Source of the DNA: Stictocephala bisonia
Taxonomy: Eukaryota > Arthropoda > Insecta > Hemiptera > Membracidae
NCBI GenBank assembly: GCA_035578905.1
Contig: JAQJVL010000030.1
Span: 1,799,159-1,863,158 of the forward strand
Direction: 5' to 3'
Length of the DNA: 64,000 nt
The notes beneath the pieces are model-generated. The model saw only the letters and a list, made by a program, of their open reading frames with translations, searched no databases and was not told the origin of the DNA. Both the position numbers and the translations under genes were made by a program. Positions within the stretch are counted from its first letter, which is position 1, and each line of letters opens with the position of its first letter. Below, piece by piece: positions 13,801 through 23,695 of this stretch.

Positions 13801-16800
13801 TTAATAATTTCCCCAGATAAATGGTCGAGATACAATAACTAATAATCAGTTATTAAAAGTAAAAGTTCAGTAAATTTTCAGTCAATCAATTTTTATTTGA
13901 AGGTTAGATATATTAACAAAAAAATTGTCAATATAAGACAAAATTCATGGTAGTGCTGGATTGTTGAAATACAATTAAATTAGGCTTGCTTGCCTCTGTC
14001 TCGATCCAAATGTTTTAAGCATGTAGTAGTTAAATATTTTAAAGGGACCTCTTACTCTCTCATAGTACGATGTTAAGTGGATACATATTTACAATGTTTA
14101 TATTTAGGCTGTGCCCGGTAGCAGTTTGGCTTCCACACTATCTGAGCTCCATTCCAACAGTGAGAAAGCCTTTCTGTCAACATTACAGAGCCAAGTGAGG
14201 CAACAGTTGCTGGAGAGGGTGGAAGCACCCCCTCCTGACCTCTCACCTTCCCCGGGTATACCCCACCTGCTGTCTCTGCTGCGTGAAATCATATCCATAG
14301 CCAGTGTCGCAGAGGGCAGGCAAGATGACATAAATAAGGTAAAGCATGATGCCCGCACACTTGTTGGCTTGAAACTATTAACTTTCATGTTTAGTTTTGT
14401 TCTAGTATGGATGATCTATTAGCTTTCTGAAATGGTCGTGAAATATGATTTTAGTGTGCTTGTGTTTTCTGCATGTATCTTTATCGTTAAACTTGCTGAT
14501 TTGCCATCACCCCTCCTATTCCATTCGATTCTTTAAGTTGGAGCTCTCGAAATAAATGGAAGAAATAGTACTATATTTGTAGAACAACAGTGACCACAAT
14601 TCTGTCTGTTGAAAAATTTTAGATTTAACAATATTTTATTGTTGTTCAAGGGATCATGTATTATTTTATAATCATAAAGCCTGATCTTACTTTGTGCTCT
14701 TTATTATTAAGTTACTCCTAGTTTGTTGAAGTGGGAATATCAGCAAAAATTTATGATAATAAAATCAAATTAAAAAATTCTTTATTTTTCTATAGCATTT
14801 TGTACTCTGTGTATTAGGGTCATTAATTAACAATCTATATCTATAAAATCCAATGTATGTTTGTCTGTCCTTTATGCGCTACCAAACCGTCCAGCCGATC
14901 ACCATGAAAATTGGGGAAGTTGTTCTATACCCCAGGGAAGGTTTCTGTCCTATTCCCGTTTCTTTAATCCCTCAGGGCTCCGTCCCTTGGACTTCTAAAG
15001 TTTCAATGTTAATCAAATAGCAGGATGCATGAAGGTATAATAAGTCAAATATAAAAAGAATATCAGCTGTGGGTTTTAAATATGTCAAAATTAAATTAAA
15101 CCATGTGTTAATTTTTTAAACTGTTTATATTTTTATGTTTTGATTTCTTGTCAAGCTATATTAATTGATTGATTTATTTGATTAACATCTGTTAAATAAA
15201 AACAAATAGAATAAAATTGTGGTAGGCAAAACTTTCAAATATAAGAATAATTGAGTACAGTAGTAAACTACACAAAACATCAGCTGTTGTAAATTGGATA
15301 CTGTGTAAACTGAAAGGTTGCTGCACATTTCAATGATACAATCAAAACTCAATATTATGACCGGCGAAGCGGGTAATGGCAATGGCGGGTACAGCTAGTT
15401 GAATAAAAAAAATTTTTGTTTTAAATAACTAAAGCCGGCATTTCAAATATTTGTCTACACTGTAGAAGGCATGAGACAAAAGGTAAACTTTGGATTTTCA
15501 AGAAAACCTGCTCACGCCACTTTCACATTTTATTGAGTTTGGCAGTGCGTTGAGTAGTCTAGGGTTCTTAAACTGTGTTTCTAAAAAAATCAGTTTTGTA
15601 AGGAGGTAGATTAAGGTAATTGTTCGGATGAAGATTAAACTCATGTTTTTGGAGATCTTCATTACAAAATATGGCTACTTTTATAAAATATGGAGATCTT
15701 CGTTATAAAATTGTGGCTACTTTTATTAACACACAAGAGGACACAGTGAATGAAGATACACAGAAAGGTGAGTAAATTGTGTCCCTTGAAGAGTTGTCAG
15801 CAAGAAAAATATTTTTGATTTTTAAACATGGTTCTTTTAAACATGATATGTCTGCTATAATGTTAACTACGCTAGCCGCAAATTAAATCACTGTAAAATG
15901 TTTCCAATTATTTTTCTCTTGTAAATAATTTTATCTCAAAATTTAAAACTTTATGTTTGTACTGTAATATTGTGATGATTGTAATGTACAACAAAAAAGG
16001 ATAATGCAATTAATATGATGTTGATTTAGTTAGGTTCAATATAAAAGTATATTGATTGAAATATAAAATACATCTTACTAGAATCTGTATTAATTAAGTT
16101 CATTCACTGTTTTTTTTTTAGGTTGTATCCTGTATAATCGACCCGCTGCTGCAAGCCATCAGTCTCAGTGCTTCCCGACTGGCAGCCACCGACATGGCGG
16201 TCTATCTACTGAACTGTCTCCACCTCATGCAGACAACATTGGCACTCTATGAGTTTATGGATGAGCGCTTAGAAAGGCTGAAGGTAGGCAATACCAGTAT
16301 CTACTTAGGAACATAAATGGAGAAACTGTTATGACAAAAATCATTTTACAGAATCACAGGTTTGATTTGAAGTATGTTGACCCATGGTCCAGTCGTTTGT
16401 GGTTTTTACTATTGTTGTGTTATCAGTTAATACACTACGTGATATCCAAACATCTGACAAAGAGTACACGGGAGTTAATGGTGGGACCAGTAATTTTTAT
16501 TTTCTTCTCAAATAATAGTCTTCAGTTATTTAACAAATACAGACAAAGTCTTATGTATACAGATGATACTGTAATGCTATTCAAAGAACCTAATCTGTAA
16601 TGGGAGATATATTTATGATAGTCCAGTACTGTCATAGAAAGAGTAACCTGGTAAATGAGGCTAAAACTCAACGATTTATACTTGTAGATAAAACAATCAG
16701 CCTGTAAAGTCAAGGCAGAATTCACAAAACGTAAGTTCAAATAATAATCAAAATGATATTTTTTATTGTTTGGGCATACTTAAACTGTATTCCAGTTAAA

Positions 16801-19800
16801 GTTAAAAAATCATTTTTAGTGCAGAGGGGTTTGTTTGGGAGACACTGAAGAGGTGCTTGTCAGTCAAATATTAATCTGTTGACAGTGGTATGTTCTAACA
16901 CTTTTTAACATTAAAGAGTGGGACGTTTCCCATTTATATTTTCAAAGATATATAAAAAGAAATAAAAACACTTCCAGGTACTTTCAAGAACAAAAATACA
17001 TTTGTTAATCCTTCCCTTTAAAGTACATAATCTTACTTTAACATAATCTTACTTTACTTAAAAATGCCGGCATGGTGGCTCAGTGGTTAAGGTTTCGGAC
17101 TACAGAGGGCAAGGTCCAAGGTTTCGAATCCCCACTGAGCCAACGGTCGGTACTTCACCTGATTAATAAAGTTCACGCACAGGCTTGCAAGCCCATGTGA
17201 ACTGGCGAGTGAAGTTTAAATTAAAATAAATAAATGCAAAATCAAATAGTTCGAGATACAAAAATACGATGAGCCTGTTTTAAATTAGAGGAGGAATTAT
17301 ATACATAAAACATAAACATTTAATTGAAGATCTGTATGTTAGGCACAGTGTGATGCCCAGCTGGATACTCTGACGTCAGAACAGGCAAGTTCCCTAGTGG
17401 CCAACCTGAACCTGGGCCCTATCTACACCATACTACAGGAACAAGGCAAGGGACCTCTGTCGCAGGTGCCTGGCATGGAGCCTACCAATCTCAACAATTT
17501 TCTTGTGAGTGTATCAGTGTTTTTGTTTAGTTTGTCAAAGTGGAGTAACAAAGAAACACACTAGTCAGTTGGTAAAACATTCTAAGTGAAGTTCATTAAT
17601 AGAATGTTTGTTTCGCCATTGAGTATAGAAATATGAAGACTGTCCGTTTATACGTGTCCTGTGAAGCTGGTTTTCCTGTCGGGTGAAATTAATTCTGTTT
17701 GGCTTTCACAAGTAAAGGGTGCCAGCTGTATTCCTCTCCCTATCTTTCTTCATTTCTCTGTATCTCTCTCCAGCACACATTGAAGTGATTAATAGCAGGC
17801 TAATAGTAAGCCAAACAGTCATCCGAGTGCTTATCTGAGACGATTCACCATTAGATAGCAGACCAGGCGTGTGTCTACAGCAATTGCATTGCCTTAGACA
17901 GTTTGTTTGCTTCTATAGTCAATGGTTTCGCTTTCGTATTCATTTCTAGTCGTGCTGCAGTTTCAAAGACAATGCTCCAATCTCCCACCTTATATAATTA
18001 GTTTACTATAATTACTGAAACTAATTTCAGGATTAAATGGTTAATGAACAATGCTCCTTTACTTAAAGATATCTGTATGGTAATTATTAAATTGATAAAT
18101 AATCAATTTTTTAGATGTTCTTGATATGAAGCTGAAAGCAAAAGTAAAGAAGCCTATTTAACTGAGGTATGCTTTATAGTCTATACAATTTTTGTTTGTT
18201 TCAGTTACATTCTAAATAAAAGGAGACATGTATATTTACTTATTAGTTTATTGAAATTATTTTATTAAAATAATAGGAGATATTAAATTCTTCAGTAAAT
18301 TTATCTGAAAATATAATTATACAAACAAACACAGGACATATAAATCATCTGCTGAGATTCAACTGTCAGTATTTCCTCAATTCTTAAAGAAGATGACAGG
18401 TGGCATTGAAACATTTAAGTTCTGCATGTCTTGTGTGCGTAGAAGCATGATCATTAGTGGATTTATCTTTTCAAAGGAAAATGATTATTATTATTCAATT
18501 AAATTCAAAATGTTTTATTCAAGTATTGTACAATACATACAAATGAATGGCGTCAAACAATTCTTATTCTAAGTACTAAAACTAAACTAGTTATTTATAA
18601 ACTTGTAAATACAATAAAATTATACATATTTGCAGTATAGATACATACTATTTGATTTTTTAAGTGTATTTAATTTTTACCCAGTAATTGAAGAAATACT
18701 TTTTAAATAGAATTCATCAAATCCATAAAATTCATTAATAAGTAAATATTCTTTTAATTTAGTTTTAAAGATTTTATCAGAGGGTTCACCTTTTATTTCT
18801 ATTGGGAGGCTGTTAAAAAATCTAACACCTGTATATTTTGGATTCTTTTTGAACATTTCTTTGGTATGTAGCTTTATTTGAAAGTCTTTCTTGTTTCTTG
18901 TATTATACTGATGAGAATCCAATTGTTTAGGAATTTCCTTCTCATTAGTTTTTATGTGGAGAATAGTTCTATAAATATACATGCTATAAATTTTCATTAT
19001 TCCTAATTGTTTGAAGTGTTCTCTACAGTGTTCATTGACTTCAAGATGTAACATGAGCCTTATTGCAACTTTCTGTAGATGGAGGATTTTGTTTAAGTTA
19101 ATGAGGGATGTTGCTCCATATACTTAAATACCATAAGTAATTTGGGAGTGAAGTAGAGCGAAATAAATTGATTTTAAAGTCTTTATGTCACAAAAGGGTC
19201 TTAGTGTTCTAATAACAAATATACCAGTGCTCAATTTGTGGCAAACTTTATTGACATGACTTATCCAACTAAAATTTGTGTCCATATTAATTCCCAAAAA
19301 ATTAGTTTCTTCAACAAAGTCTATATCTAGATTTGTAATGATGGGTATTTTTTAAAATTTTTACAGCTAAATTTCATAAAAGTTGTTTTTTGGGCATTTA
19401 ATAATAAATTTTGATCGGCAAGAAAATATTTGATTGTAGTTATATTTTTTTGAATAGTATTTACTGCTTCACCCATTGTTGAGCTAGATGCTGAGAGGCT
19501 TATATCATCAGCATATAGGAATACAGCATGATTAGTTGCTGGATCTGAAGTCTTCAGAGTTTCAGGCAAATATCCGATATATGCAAGAAACAAGAAAGGT
19601 CCAAGGATCGATCCTTGAGGTACCGAATAAGCAATTTCTTTTGTTCCTGATTGAACTGTTTTTAATTTATTGTTAGTTGTATGTCTAACTTCTACATACT
19701 ACTTATGCCCCTCTAGATAAGATTGAATCCATTTCAACTCTCTATCTTTGACCCCATAAATTTGTAATTTTTGAATCAGTCGATTATGACAAACGCTGTC

Positions 19801-22332
19801 GAAAGCCTTTGTCAGATCCAAGAATACACCAACACTATGCTCTCCCTTATCCAAGCTATAGATAATTTGTTCAACAAAACTTATTAATGCAGTTATGGTT
19901 GATTTGTTTTTTCTGAATCCGTGTTGTTCGAGGTCTAACAATTTATTTACTTCAAAGTAATTAATTAATTGGTTCAACATACACTTCTCGAATATTTTTG
20001 AGATTGAAGGCTGTACTGCAATTGGTCGATAATTTGATTTTTCTGTTTTATCCCCTGTTTTAAAGGTTGGTATAGTTTTAGAAATGTTCAGTTCATCTGG
20101 GTAGACTCCTGATATTAGTGACGCATTAATAACATGAAGGAGTGGCTTCAGGATTGCCCATTTTGCGTCTTTAATGATTCTGGTAGGAATTTCATCGTAG
20201 CCGGCAGACCATTTAGGTTTTAGTGAATTAATAATGTCTAAAAGTTCCTTCTCATTAATGGTCCTACAGTGAAATTTCAATTTTGTAGTTGGGGCTTCCA
20301 TACTCTTTGTGTGAGAAATGGTTGGTAGGCTTGGGTAATACATAGTTTTCAACCACTTCAGAAAAATAATTGTTTAAAATATTAGCAACTTCTAAGGGAT
20401 TTGATTTAATTTGATAATTTTGTTTCAGTTTTATTTTAATGGCAGAGGATTCTACATCTTTTTTTATCTCTGAGTTAACTAATTGCTAGACAGTTTTTGA
20501 AACATTACTTGAATTAGCTATCTTGTTTTTGAAATAAGATTTTTTTTTGTAAATTATATTTTTTCTATATTGTTTTTTTCCCGCTTTAGTAATTTTTGTA
20601 ACTGTTCATTTTTATTTTGCCGGTAAAAATGATAATTATTGATTAGATTTTTGCGTTCAAATTTAATTTCATCGTCTACCCATTCAGTAAATTTATTCTT
20701 AATTCGTTTGTTAACTTTTGGAAAATTTTTATAAAAATAGTACTTCAAGACGTTATAAAAATAAGAGAATTTGTGTGTAACTGTGGTTTGGTACAATTCA
20801 GTCCAGTCTTCAGTTTGAAGCTCCATAATGAATCTACTAATATTTTCTTTGTTAAAAACTCTTACTGAGTTACTAAGTTGTTTATTACTTTTAAATCATT
20901 CATCATACAAAATCATACATCATTTACATACAAAATCATTCATTGTTAGCAACTGACCATCATGATCTGAGAGTGCTGTTATTAAGGAGGCTACTTTAAA
21001 ATATTTCCTCTCAATGTTTGATGCAAAGTTATCCAATGCAGTTTCACTGTCCTCAGTGACCCTAGTTGGTATGGTAATCATATAATACATGTTGTGCATG
21101 TTAAGCACATTGACAAAGTTATTCTTTTTGTTATCATCAATCAATACATCAATATTAAAGTCCCCCCCCAACAATAATATTACAATTTATTTTTCTTAGC
21201 TTACTTAAAAATAAATCAAACTTCTCAATAAACAGATCTACATTTCTAGAGGGTGTTCTGTAAACACCTGCAATAATCAGTTTAACTTTGTTTAAAGTAA
21301 TTTCCACGGCACAGGATTCAAAAATGTTATCTTCATTTAAGGATGATGTTATAGTTTTTGCCTCAATCCCATTTGAAACGAGAATCAAAACTCCACCTCC
21401 TTCATAATGGTCTCTAACGTAATAACCAGCTATTTTAAAACCCGTTATGTTTATTGCCGTTATTTCATTTATTGTTAATTTGTTTTCGCTTAATATAACT
21501 ATGTCAGGTTTTAATTCTTCAATTGTAATTAATAATGCATCGATTCTAGTTGATAAATATTGGATATTTTGGTGAAATATGGTTAATTTATTACAATTTA
21601 GTAGGGATGGATTTTTGTTTTTTGTATTTTTTAATCTGGATGATCTTTTTGGAAAAAATGTTTTAAAAAAGGTTCCGAACATTTTGTGGAAATTACTTCA
21701 ACTTCATCTGCATTTTTAGGTAAAGACTGGCTTATTGTGTTATTTAAAGATATAGGAACAGATTTTAAATTATTTACAAAGGGGCTCTTACCCTCAAAAG
21801 AGGCATTTGAGCATTAATTTGAGGCATTATGATTTTCATATACATTTTTCTGCACTTGAATACAGTATAATCAAACAAAGAATTGAAAGTATTGTTGTTC
21901 AAAATCTTATCAAAACTAAAGACACTAACTACAGTTGTTGTCGTCTTTTTTTAGTCTATCTCGTATTAAGGTTATTTTGAAAATAGAAATATCACTAGAA
22001 ATGGTTAAAATGGGTACTAAAACACCTTACTCTGTAATTCAAAAAGTGTTGCTTATGTTCTTAGATAGAGAACTTGATTAATGCTTACAATTTTACAGAG
22101 TAAGTTGGAGAGCCTGCTCAGTATGCCAGAGGTGTTCAGCCTGCCCCAGATGGAGTGCCTGTTGAGCAGTGGTCATCGCAGCACGGTGCAGCGACGTGCT
22201 ACTCAGGTCATCACAGCCATATACACACAGCTGTACCAGTGCGTACATGACCCGATGAACTTGTACAACCAACCGACCCAACTGATGCCAAGGACTCCTG
22301 AACAAGTGTCTGCCATTCTTTTGGGTTCATAG
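1729..22332 (+). CDS. COG6: COG6, conserved oligomeric Golgi complex subunit 6 (11 coding exons)
   Basis: COG6 is part of lobe B of the COG complex, which tethers retrograde vesicles at the Golgi and so maintains glycosylation enzymes. Coding exons: 1729-1839, 4728-4838, 8928-9091, 9375-9594, 10738-10862, 11416-11639, 12245-12405, 14108-14338, 16122-16283, 17343-17504 and 22099-22332. Every intron is GT/AG and all phases agree, giving 634 residues. Landmarks that match the family as I know it: [19 protein letters not shown] near residues 32-50, SLSINEDFLAAF near 70-80, a coiled coil at about 75-140, LYRWAQ near 208, [16 protein letters not shown] and [11 protein letters not shown] in the middle, and a C-terminal MPRTPEQV motif. 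No stop or frameshift was found. The gene spans 20 kb because large introns have filled with transposable elements. Identification is from remembered family sequence; a protein search would confirm it. Confidence 0.95.
3163..3396. repeat. Foldback element, about 105-bp arms, in COG6 intron 1
   Basis: The sequence from ACTAGAATCAATG (3170) inward is mirrored by the reverse complement ending at 3390, with the palindrome centre near 3280. The arms share the block from AAGGTACTATC to TTTACAA and a TGTGG/CCACA core. The apparent ORF at 3190-3432 is just the hairpin read through. Confidence 0.75.
4526..4612. repeat. Tandem duplication of a 40-bp unit
   Basis: TATAAACATTTAGTAGGTAA occurs at 4526 and again at 4566, each followed by AATGAC(C/T)TAGATT, with a partial third TATAAACA. 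Confidence 0.7.
4728..4838 (+). CDS. COG6: COG6 coding exon 2
   Basis: 37 residues, [18 protein letters not shown] to SLSINE, between TTTCAG and GTAAGA. This is the start of the conserved COG6 N-terminal domain. Phase 0 at both ends. Confidence 0.93.
6040..8540 (+). mobile_element. Decayed CR1-like non-LTR retrotransposon in COG6 intron 2
   Basis: 5'-truncated element in the same orientation as COG6. Order: endonuclease-RT linker (about 6060-6370), reverse transcriptase (6374-7204), frameshifted thumb and C-terminus (7205-7919, ending with a [10 protein letters not shown] block), then an AT-rich 3' region ending in an AATTT-type repeat at about 8520-8540. Many stops and indels mark it as old. 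Confidence 0.75.
6374..7204 (+). pseudogene. Reverse transcriptase domain (CR1-like), degraded
   Basis: Open for 276 residues. Motifs: [11 protein letters not shown], the [15 protein letters not shown] block, [13 protein letters not shown], catalytic [12 protein letters not shown] (motif A), [10 protein letters not shown] (motif B, with Asp where Gly is usual) and MYADDDTSS (motif C with an extra Asp). The upstream frame 5963-6370 carries the linker ending YFIDIVE. It is a transposon pseudogene inside an intron, not a host exon. Confidence 0.8.
8928..9091 (+). CDS. COG6: COG6 coding exon 3
   Basis: Encodes [20 protein letters not shown] onward, through an amphipathic heptad-rich helix to TKLQAE. 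Acceptor TTACAG, donor GTACGA. Ends in phase 2, so its last two bases (AG) join C of the next exon to make Ser. Confidence 0.92.
9375..9594 (+). CDS. COG6: COG6 coding exon 4
   Basis: Acceptor TTGCAG and donor GTATCT. Encodes [34 protein letters not shown] and the MDQMAMYQ end. Only 283 bp of intron separates it from exon 3. Confidence 0.92.
9811..10360 (+). repeat. Two direct copies of a 55-bp repeat in COG6 intron 4
   Basis: A block containing TTTTTGGCTCTGTG preceded by CCCCA and ACCC runs occurs at about 9811-9866 and again at about 10303-10357. No transposon protein is recognisable; the short ORFs of this intron look fortuitous. Confidence 0.45.
10738..10862 (+). CDS. COG6: COG6 coding exon 5
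   Basis: Encodes [20 protein letters not shown] to LQDRPVLFK. The donor is GTATGG at 10863. An open frame runs 25 bases past the donor, but only this donor joins exon 6 in frame (AA plus G gives Lys). Confidence 0.9.
11416..11639 (+). CDS. COG6: COG6 coding exon 6
   Basis: Contains the most conserved COG6 block, [17 protein letters not shown] and [11 protein letters not shown]. Acceptor ATTAG, donor GTAATT; ends in phase 1. Confidence 0.94.
12245..12405 (+). CDS. COG6: COG6 coding exon 7
   Basis: Encodes [20 protein letters not shown] through [18 protein letters not shown]. Acceptor TTTTAG, donor GTTTGT. Enters with two bases completing Asp and ends in phase 0. Confidence 0.92.
13511..13780 (+). 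mobile_element. tRNA-derived SINE in COG6 intron 7
   Basis: Has an RNA polymerase III A-box-like stretch (TAGTCTAGTGG, 13524-13534) and a B-box-like stretch (GAGTTTGAATC, about 13577-13587) at tRNA spacing, followed by an unrelated body of about 190 bp. The head does not form a clean tRNA cloverleaf, so this is a SINE rather than a tRNA gene. Confidence 0.6.
14108..14338 (+). CDS. COG6: COG6 coding exon 8
   Basis: 77 residues, [20 protein letters not shown] to GRQDDINK, including the family's [15 protein letters not shown] turn. Noticeably richer in GC than the surrounding intron. Acceptor TTTAG, donor GTAAAG. Confidence 0.92.
14834..15398 (+). mobile_element. Probable non-autonomous Helitron in COG6 intron 8
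   Basis: Starts TCTATATCTATAAAATCC and ends GCGGGTACAGCTAG. It sits exactly between A (14833) and T (15399), the Helitron insertion rule, with the CTRR-type 3' end (CTAG). The interior has the phrase GTTTGTCTGTCC and the CACCATGAAAATTGG block that I associate with arthropod Helitron-like repeats. There is no Rep/helicase ORF. Confidence 0.55.
15650..15730 (+). repeat. Tandem duplication, about 43-bp unit
   Basis: GGAGATCTTC followed by TATGGCTAC-type sequence and TTTTAT is present twice in succession with small differences. Confidence 0.6.
16122..16283 (+). CDS. COG6: COG6 coding exon 9
   Basis: 54 residues including [19 protein letters not shown] and [19 protein letters not shown]. Preceded by a T-rich polypyrimidine tract and followed by GTAGGC. 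Confidence 0.93.
16490..16600 (+). pseudogene. Trace of a reverse transcriptase in COG6 intron 9
   Basis: The frame reads [11 protein letters not shown] and then [10 protein letters not shown], resembling the region from motif B to the YADD motif of a non-LTR reverse transcriptase. It is very short and eroded; possible further decayed frames follow to about 17000. Weak call. Confidence 0.35.
17066..17236 (+). mobile_element. tRNA-derived SINE in COG6 intron 9
   Basis: A-box TGGCTCAGTGG (17076-17086) and B-box GGTTTCGAATCCC (17120-17132) with tRNA-like spacing, then a body containing an imperfect hairpin (TTCACGCACAGGC / GCCCATGTGAA) and an A-rich tail at about 17217-17236. Its body differs from that of the SINE at 13.5 kb. 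Confidence 0.7.
17343..17504 (+). CDS. COG6: COG6 coding exon 10
   Basis: 54 residues, [19 protein letters not shown] to PTNLNNFL, matching the LDTLxxEQAS block of COG6. Donor GTGAGT opens the 4.6-kb intron 10. Confidence 0.92.
18677..19054 (-). pseudogene. C-terminal tail of the antisense reverse transcriptase
   Basis: 125-residue open frame with HQYNTRNK and [10 protein letters not shown] blocks, the usual end of ORF2 in this group of elements. It is separated from the polymerase domain by about 270 bases of broken frame. Confidence 0.65.
19327..20352 (-). pseudogene. Reverse transcriptase domain (CR1-like), frameshifted
   Basis: The segment at 20352-19699 has [27 protein letters not shown] and the catalytic [11 protein letters not shown] (motif A). 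After a stop and a frame change near 19.65 kb, [11 protein letters not shown] (motif B) and FLYADDISL (motif C) follow in 19593-19327. All three catalytic Asp are present but split over frames. Confidence 0.8.
20920..21682 (-). pseudogene. Endonuclease domain (EEP/APE type), frameshifted
   Basis: Recognisable apurinic-like endonuclease: [18 protein letters not shown], an ILSENK motif, [10 protein letters not shown] and [13 protein letters not shown] blocks, then a frame change at a C-run near 21160-21175, then GGDFNIDV and ALSDHDGQ carrying the catalytic Asn and His regions. The homopolymer at the break suggests a simple indel. Confidence 0.75.
22099..22332 (+). CDS. COG6: COG6 terminal coding exon 11
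   Basis: 77 residues, [20 protein letters not shown] to [14 protein letters not shown], then TAG. Acceptor TTTACAG. It lies 4.6 kb from exon 10 because a minus-strand retrotransposon fills most of the intron. Confidence 0.93.
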   Translation, partial: SKLESLLSMPEVFSLPQMECLLSSGHRSTVQRRATQVITAIYTQLYQCVHDPMNLYNQPTQLMPRTPEQVSAILLGS

Positions 22333-22607
22333 ATTACAAGAGTAATTGTTATTGCTTCTTTTACCAATGATGTATGTTGTTTTATCACTTAGTGGAAACA
22401 CTTATCTATATTAAAGTCTGGAGAATATAGTTTGCCCATCATTGTTACTTCTGTGTTTGTTGGCTACCTTTAGATCAGATTTATTATAAAAATGTAATTT
22501 AATAATGTTTCTCAAAATTGTGTCGGTTTCCATTATTTATGTAAGTATTAGAAAGAAGGAAACAAGAATGGTAAAAAAATACATTTGGTCAAATTTTATA
22601 AATTTTA

Positions 22608-22613
22608 AATAAA
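22608..22613 (+). terminator. COG6: Polyadenylation signal for COG6
   Basis: AATAAA 276 bases after the COG6 stop codon, in AT-rich 3' UTR. A second AATAAA at 22865-22870 could give a longer 3' UTR. Confidence 0.55.
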
Positions 22614-22979
22614 ACTTATTAAAATATTTACACTGATTTGTATTTTCATATTGATTTTTGAAAGCAACAAATTGTTCTTATTTAACATTTTTGTTATGTC
22701 TATTATATTTTTGTATATGCCACATTACAAAACTGCTAAATGCTTCGCAAAATATATTTTTTGAAGTTCTTCCATCGTGAATATTAAATATTTAACATTT
22801 AGTTGACAGCAGTTGTTATATATCCAAAGTAAATTTATTCAAACGTTGTCTTGTAAATATATTAAATAAAAGTATATATTTTTATGTGGAGGACTGATTT
22901 CATAACCTATAATATTTTTTGTTATTATGGAGATTTCATTTTTTGTTTTGGCTCCCACTTTCCTCTACATCTTACCGAT

Positions 22980-23530
22980 CATTTGCTATTTAAGGAAACA
23001 GCCAAACCTTCAACAAAAAACTGAATATCTATTTGCCTAAACACAATATATTAACATAGAGAAACAGCCAAACTCTGCATAAAAAACTGTCTTCCTCCCT
23101 TTAACAACAAATACACCAACAGTTCATAACCCCAAAATGCACAGAACCAAAACAGCAGGCCCTAAATATCCCTGCGGTTCTTGTGGCATTGGAGTGAAAT
23201 ACTCATCAATTAAATGCACAGGCCTATGTCATCTATGGTTCCATGGAGGCTGTGTAAACATTACAGATAAGCAACTGAAGAAATTGACAAAGGACGAAAT
23301 TAAAAATTGGCTCTGCACGAAATGCTTCAATACACCAGAACCACCCATGAAACCAGAATCCACAAAAACTTCAAACGACTCCTCAGATACCACAGAACTA
23401 ATAAACAAAAGGAATCTCGACAACCCCAAAATCTATGATACTGACATGATTGAAATCACAACCAAAAATCAAAATATTTGCTGGCCAATGACGCCAGCTA
23501 CTTGTACTTTGAGAAAACAGCTGTGACGCT
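22980..23530 (+). mobile_element. 5' fragment of a CR1-like element with a PHD finger
   Basis: Begins with two tandem copies of an AAACAGCCAAACYYTGCA-like leader (about 22995 and 23061), then an ORF at 23137-23526 with a PHD-type zinc finger. It stops at 23526, before the separate ORF1 start at 23696. It could be a second truncated insertion or the diverged front of the same element. Confidence 0.5.
23137..23526 (+). pseudogene. PHD-finger ORF1 fragment
   Basis: 129 residues. PHD/C4HC3-type spacing: CGSCG, a CTGLC pair, H of WFHGGC, then WLCTKC. PHD fingers bind histone tails and occur in ORF1 of CR1-type retrotransposons. After the finger it is low-complexity and polar, then ends abruptly without an esterase domain. 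Confidence 0.6.
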
Positions 23531-23695
23531 TAAAGACCCAACGCTCAGATATGGGGCTAAGCTGGTTGGGTGTGAGTTTAATCATACTGTTTAGAGTTAA
23601 ATGCTATCTTCAGCATCTTTAGAAACCTACAACAGTTGTTATGAAACAAATCTAGGTTGTGAAGGCTAGAAAGTAGGTTTGTCGAGAAGTTCAAG

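Larger units (their letters stand above)
18482..21870 (-). mobile_element. CR1-like non-LTR retrotransposon antisense in COG6 intron 10
   Basis: 5'-truncated copy. From its 5' side: endonuclease (21682-20920), linker (20826-20554), reverse transcriptase (20352-19327) and C-terminal tail (19054-18677). The 3' end, at about 18482 on this strand, shows AATAAAACATTTTG and an AATAAT-rich tail. Several frameshifts and stops. It opposes COG6 transcription. Confidence 0.82.

Noticed and set aside
16331..16600. 89-residue ORF as a COG6 alternative exon
   Set aside because: No match to COG6; its end resembles a decayed reverse transcriptase motif instead.
17066..17140. tRNA gene
   Set aside because: Good promoter boxes, but the sequence continues into a SINE body with an A-rich tail and the cloverleaf is imperfect.
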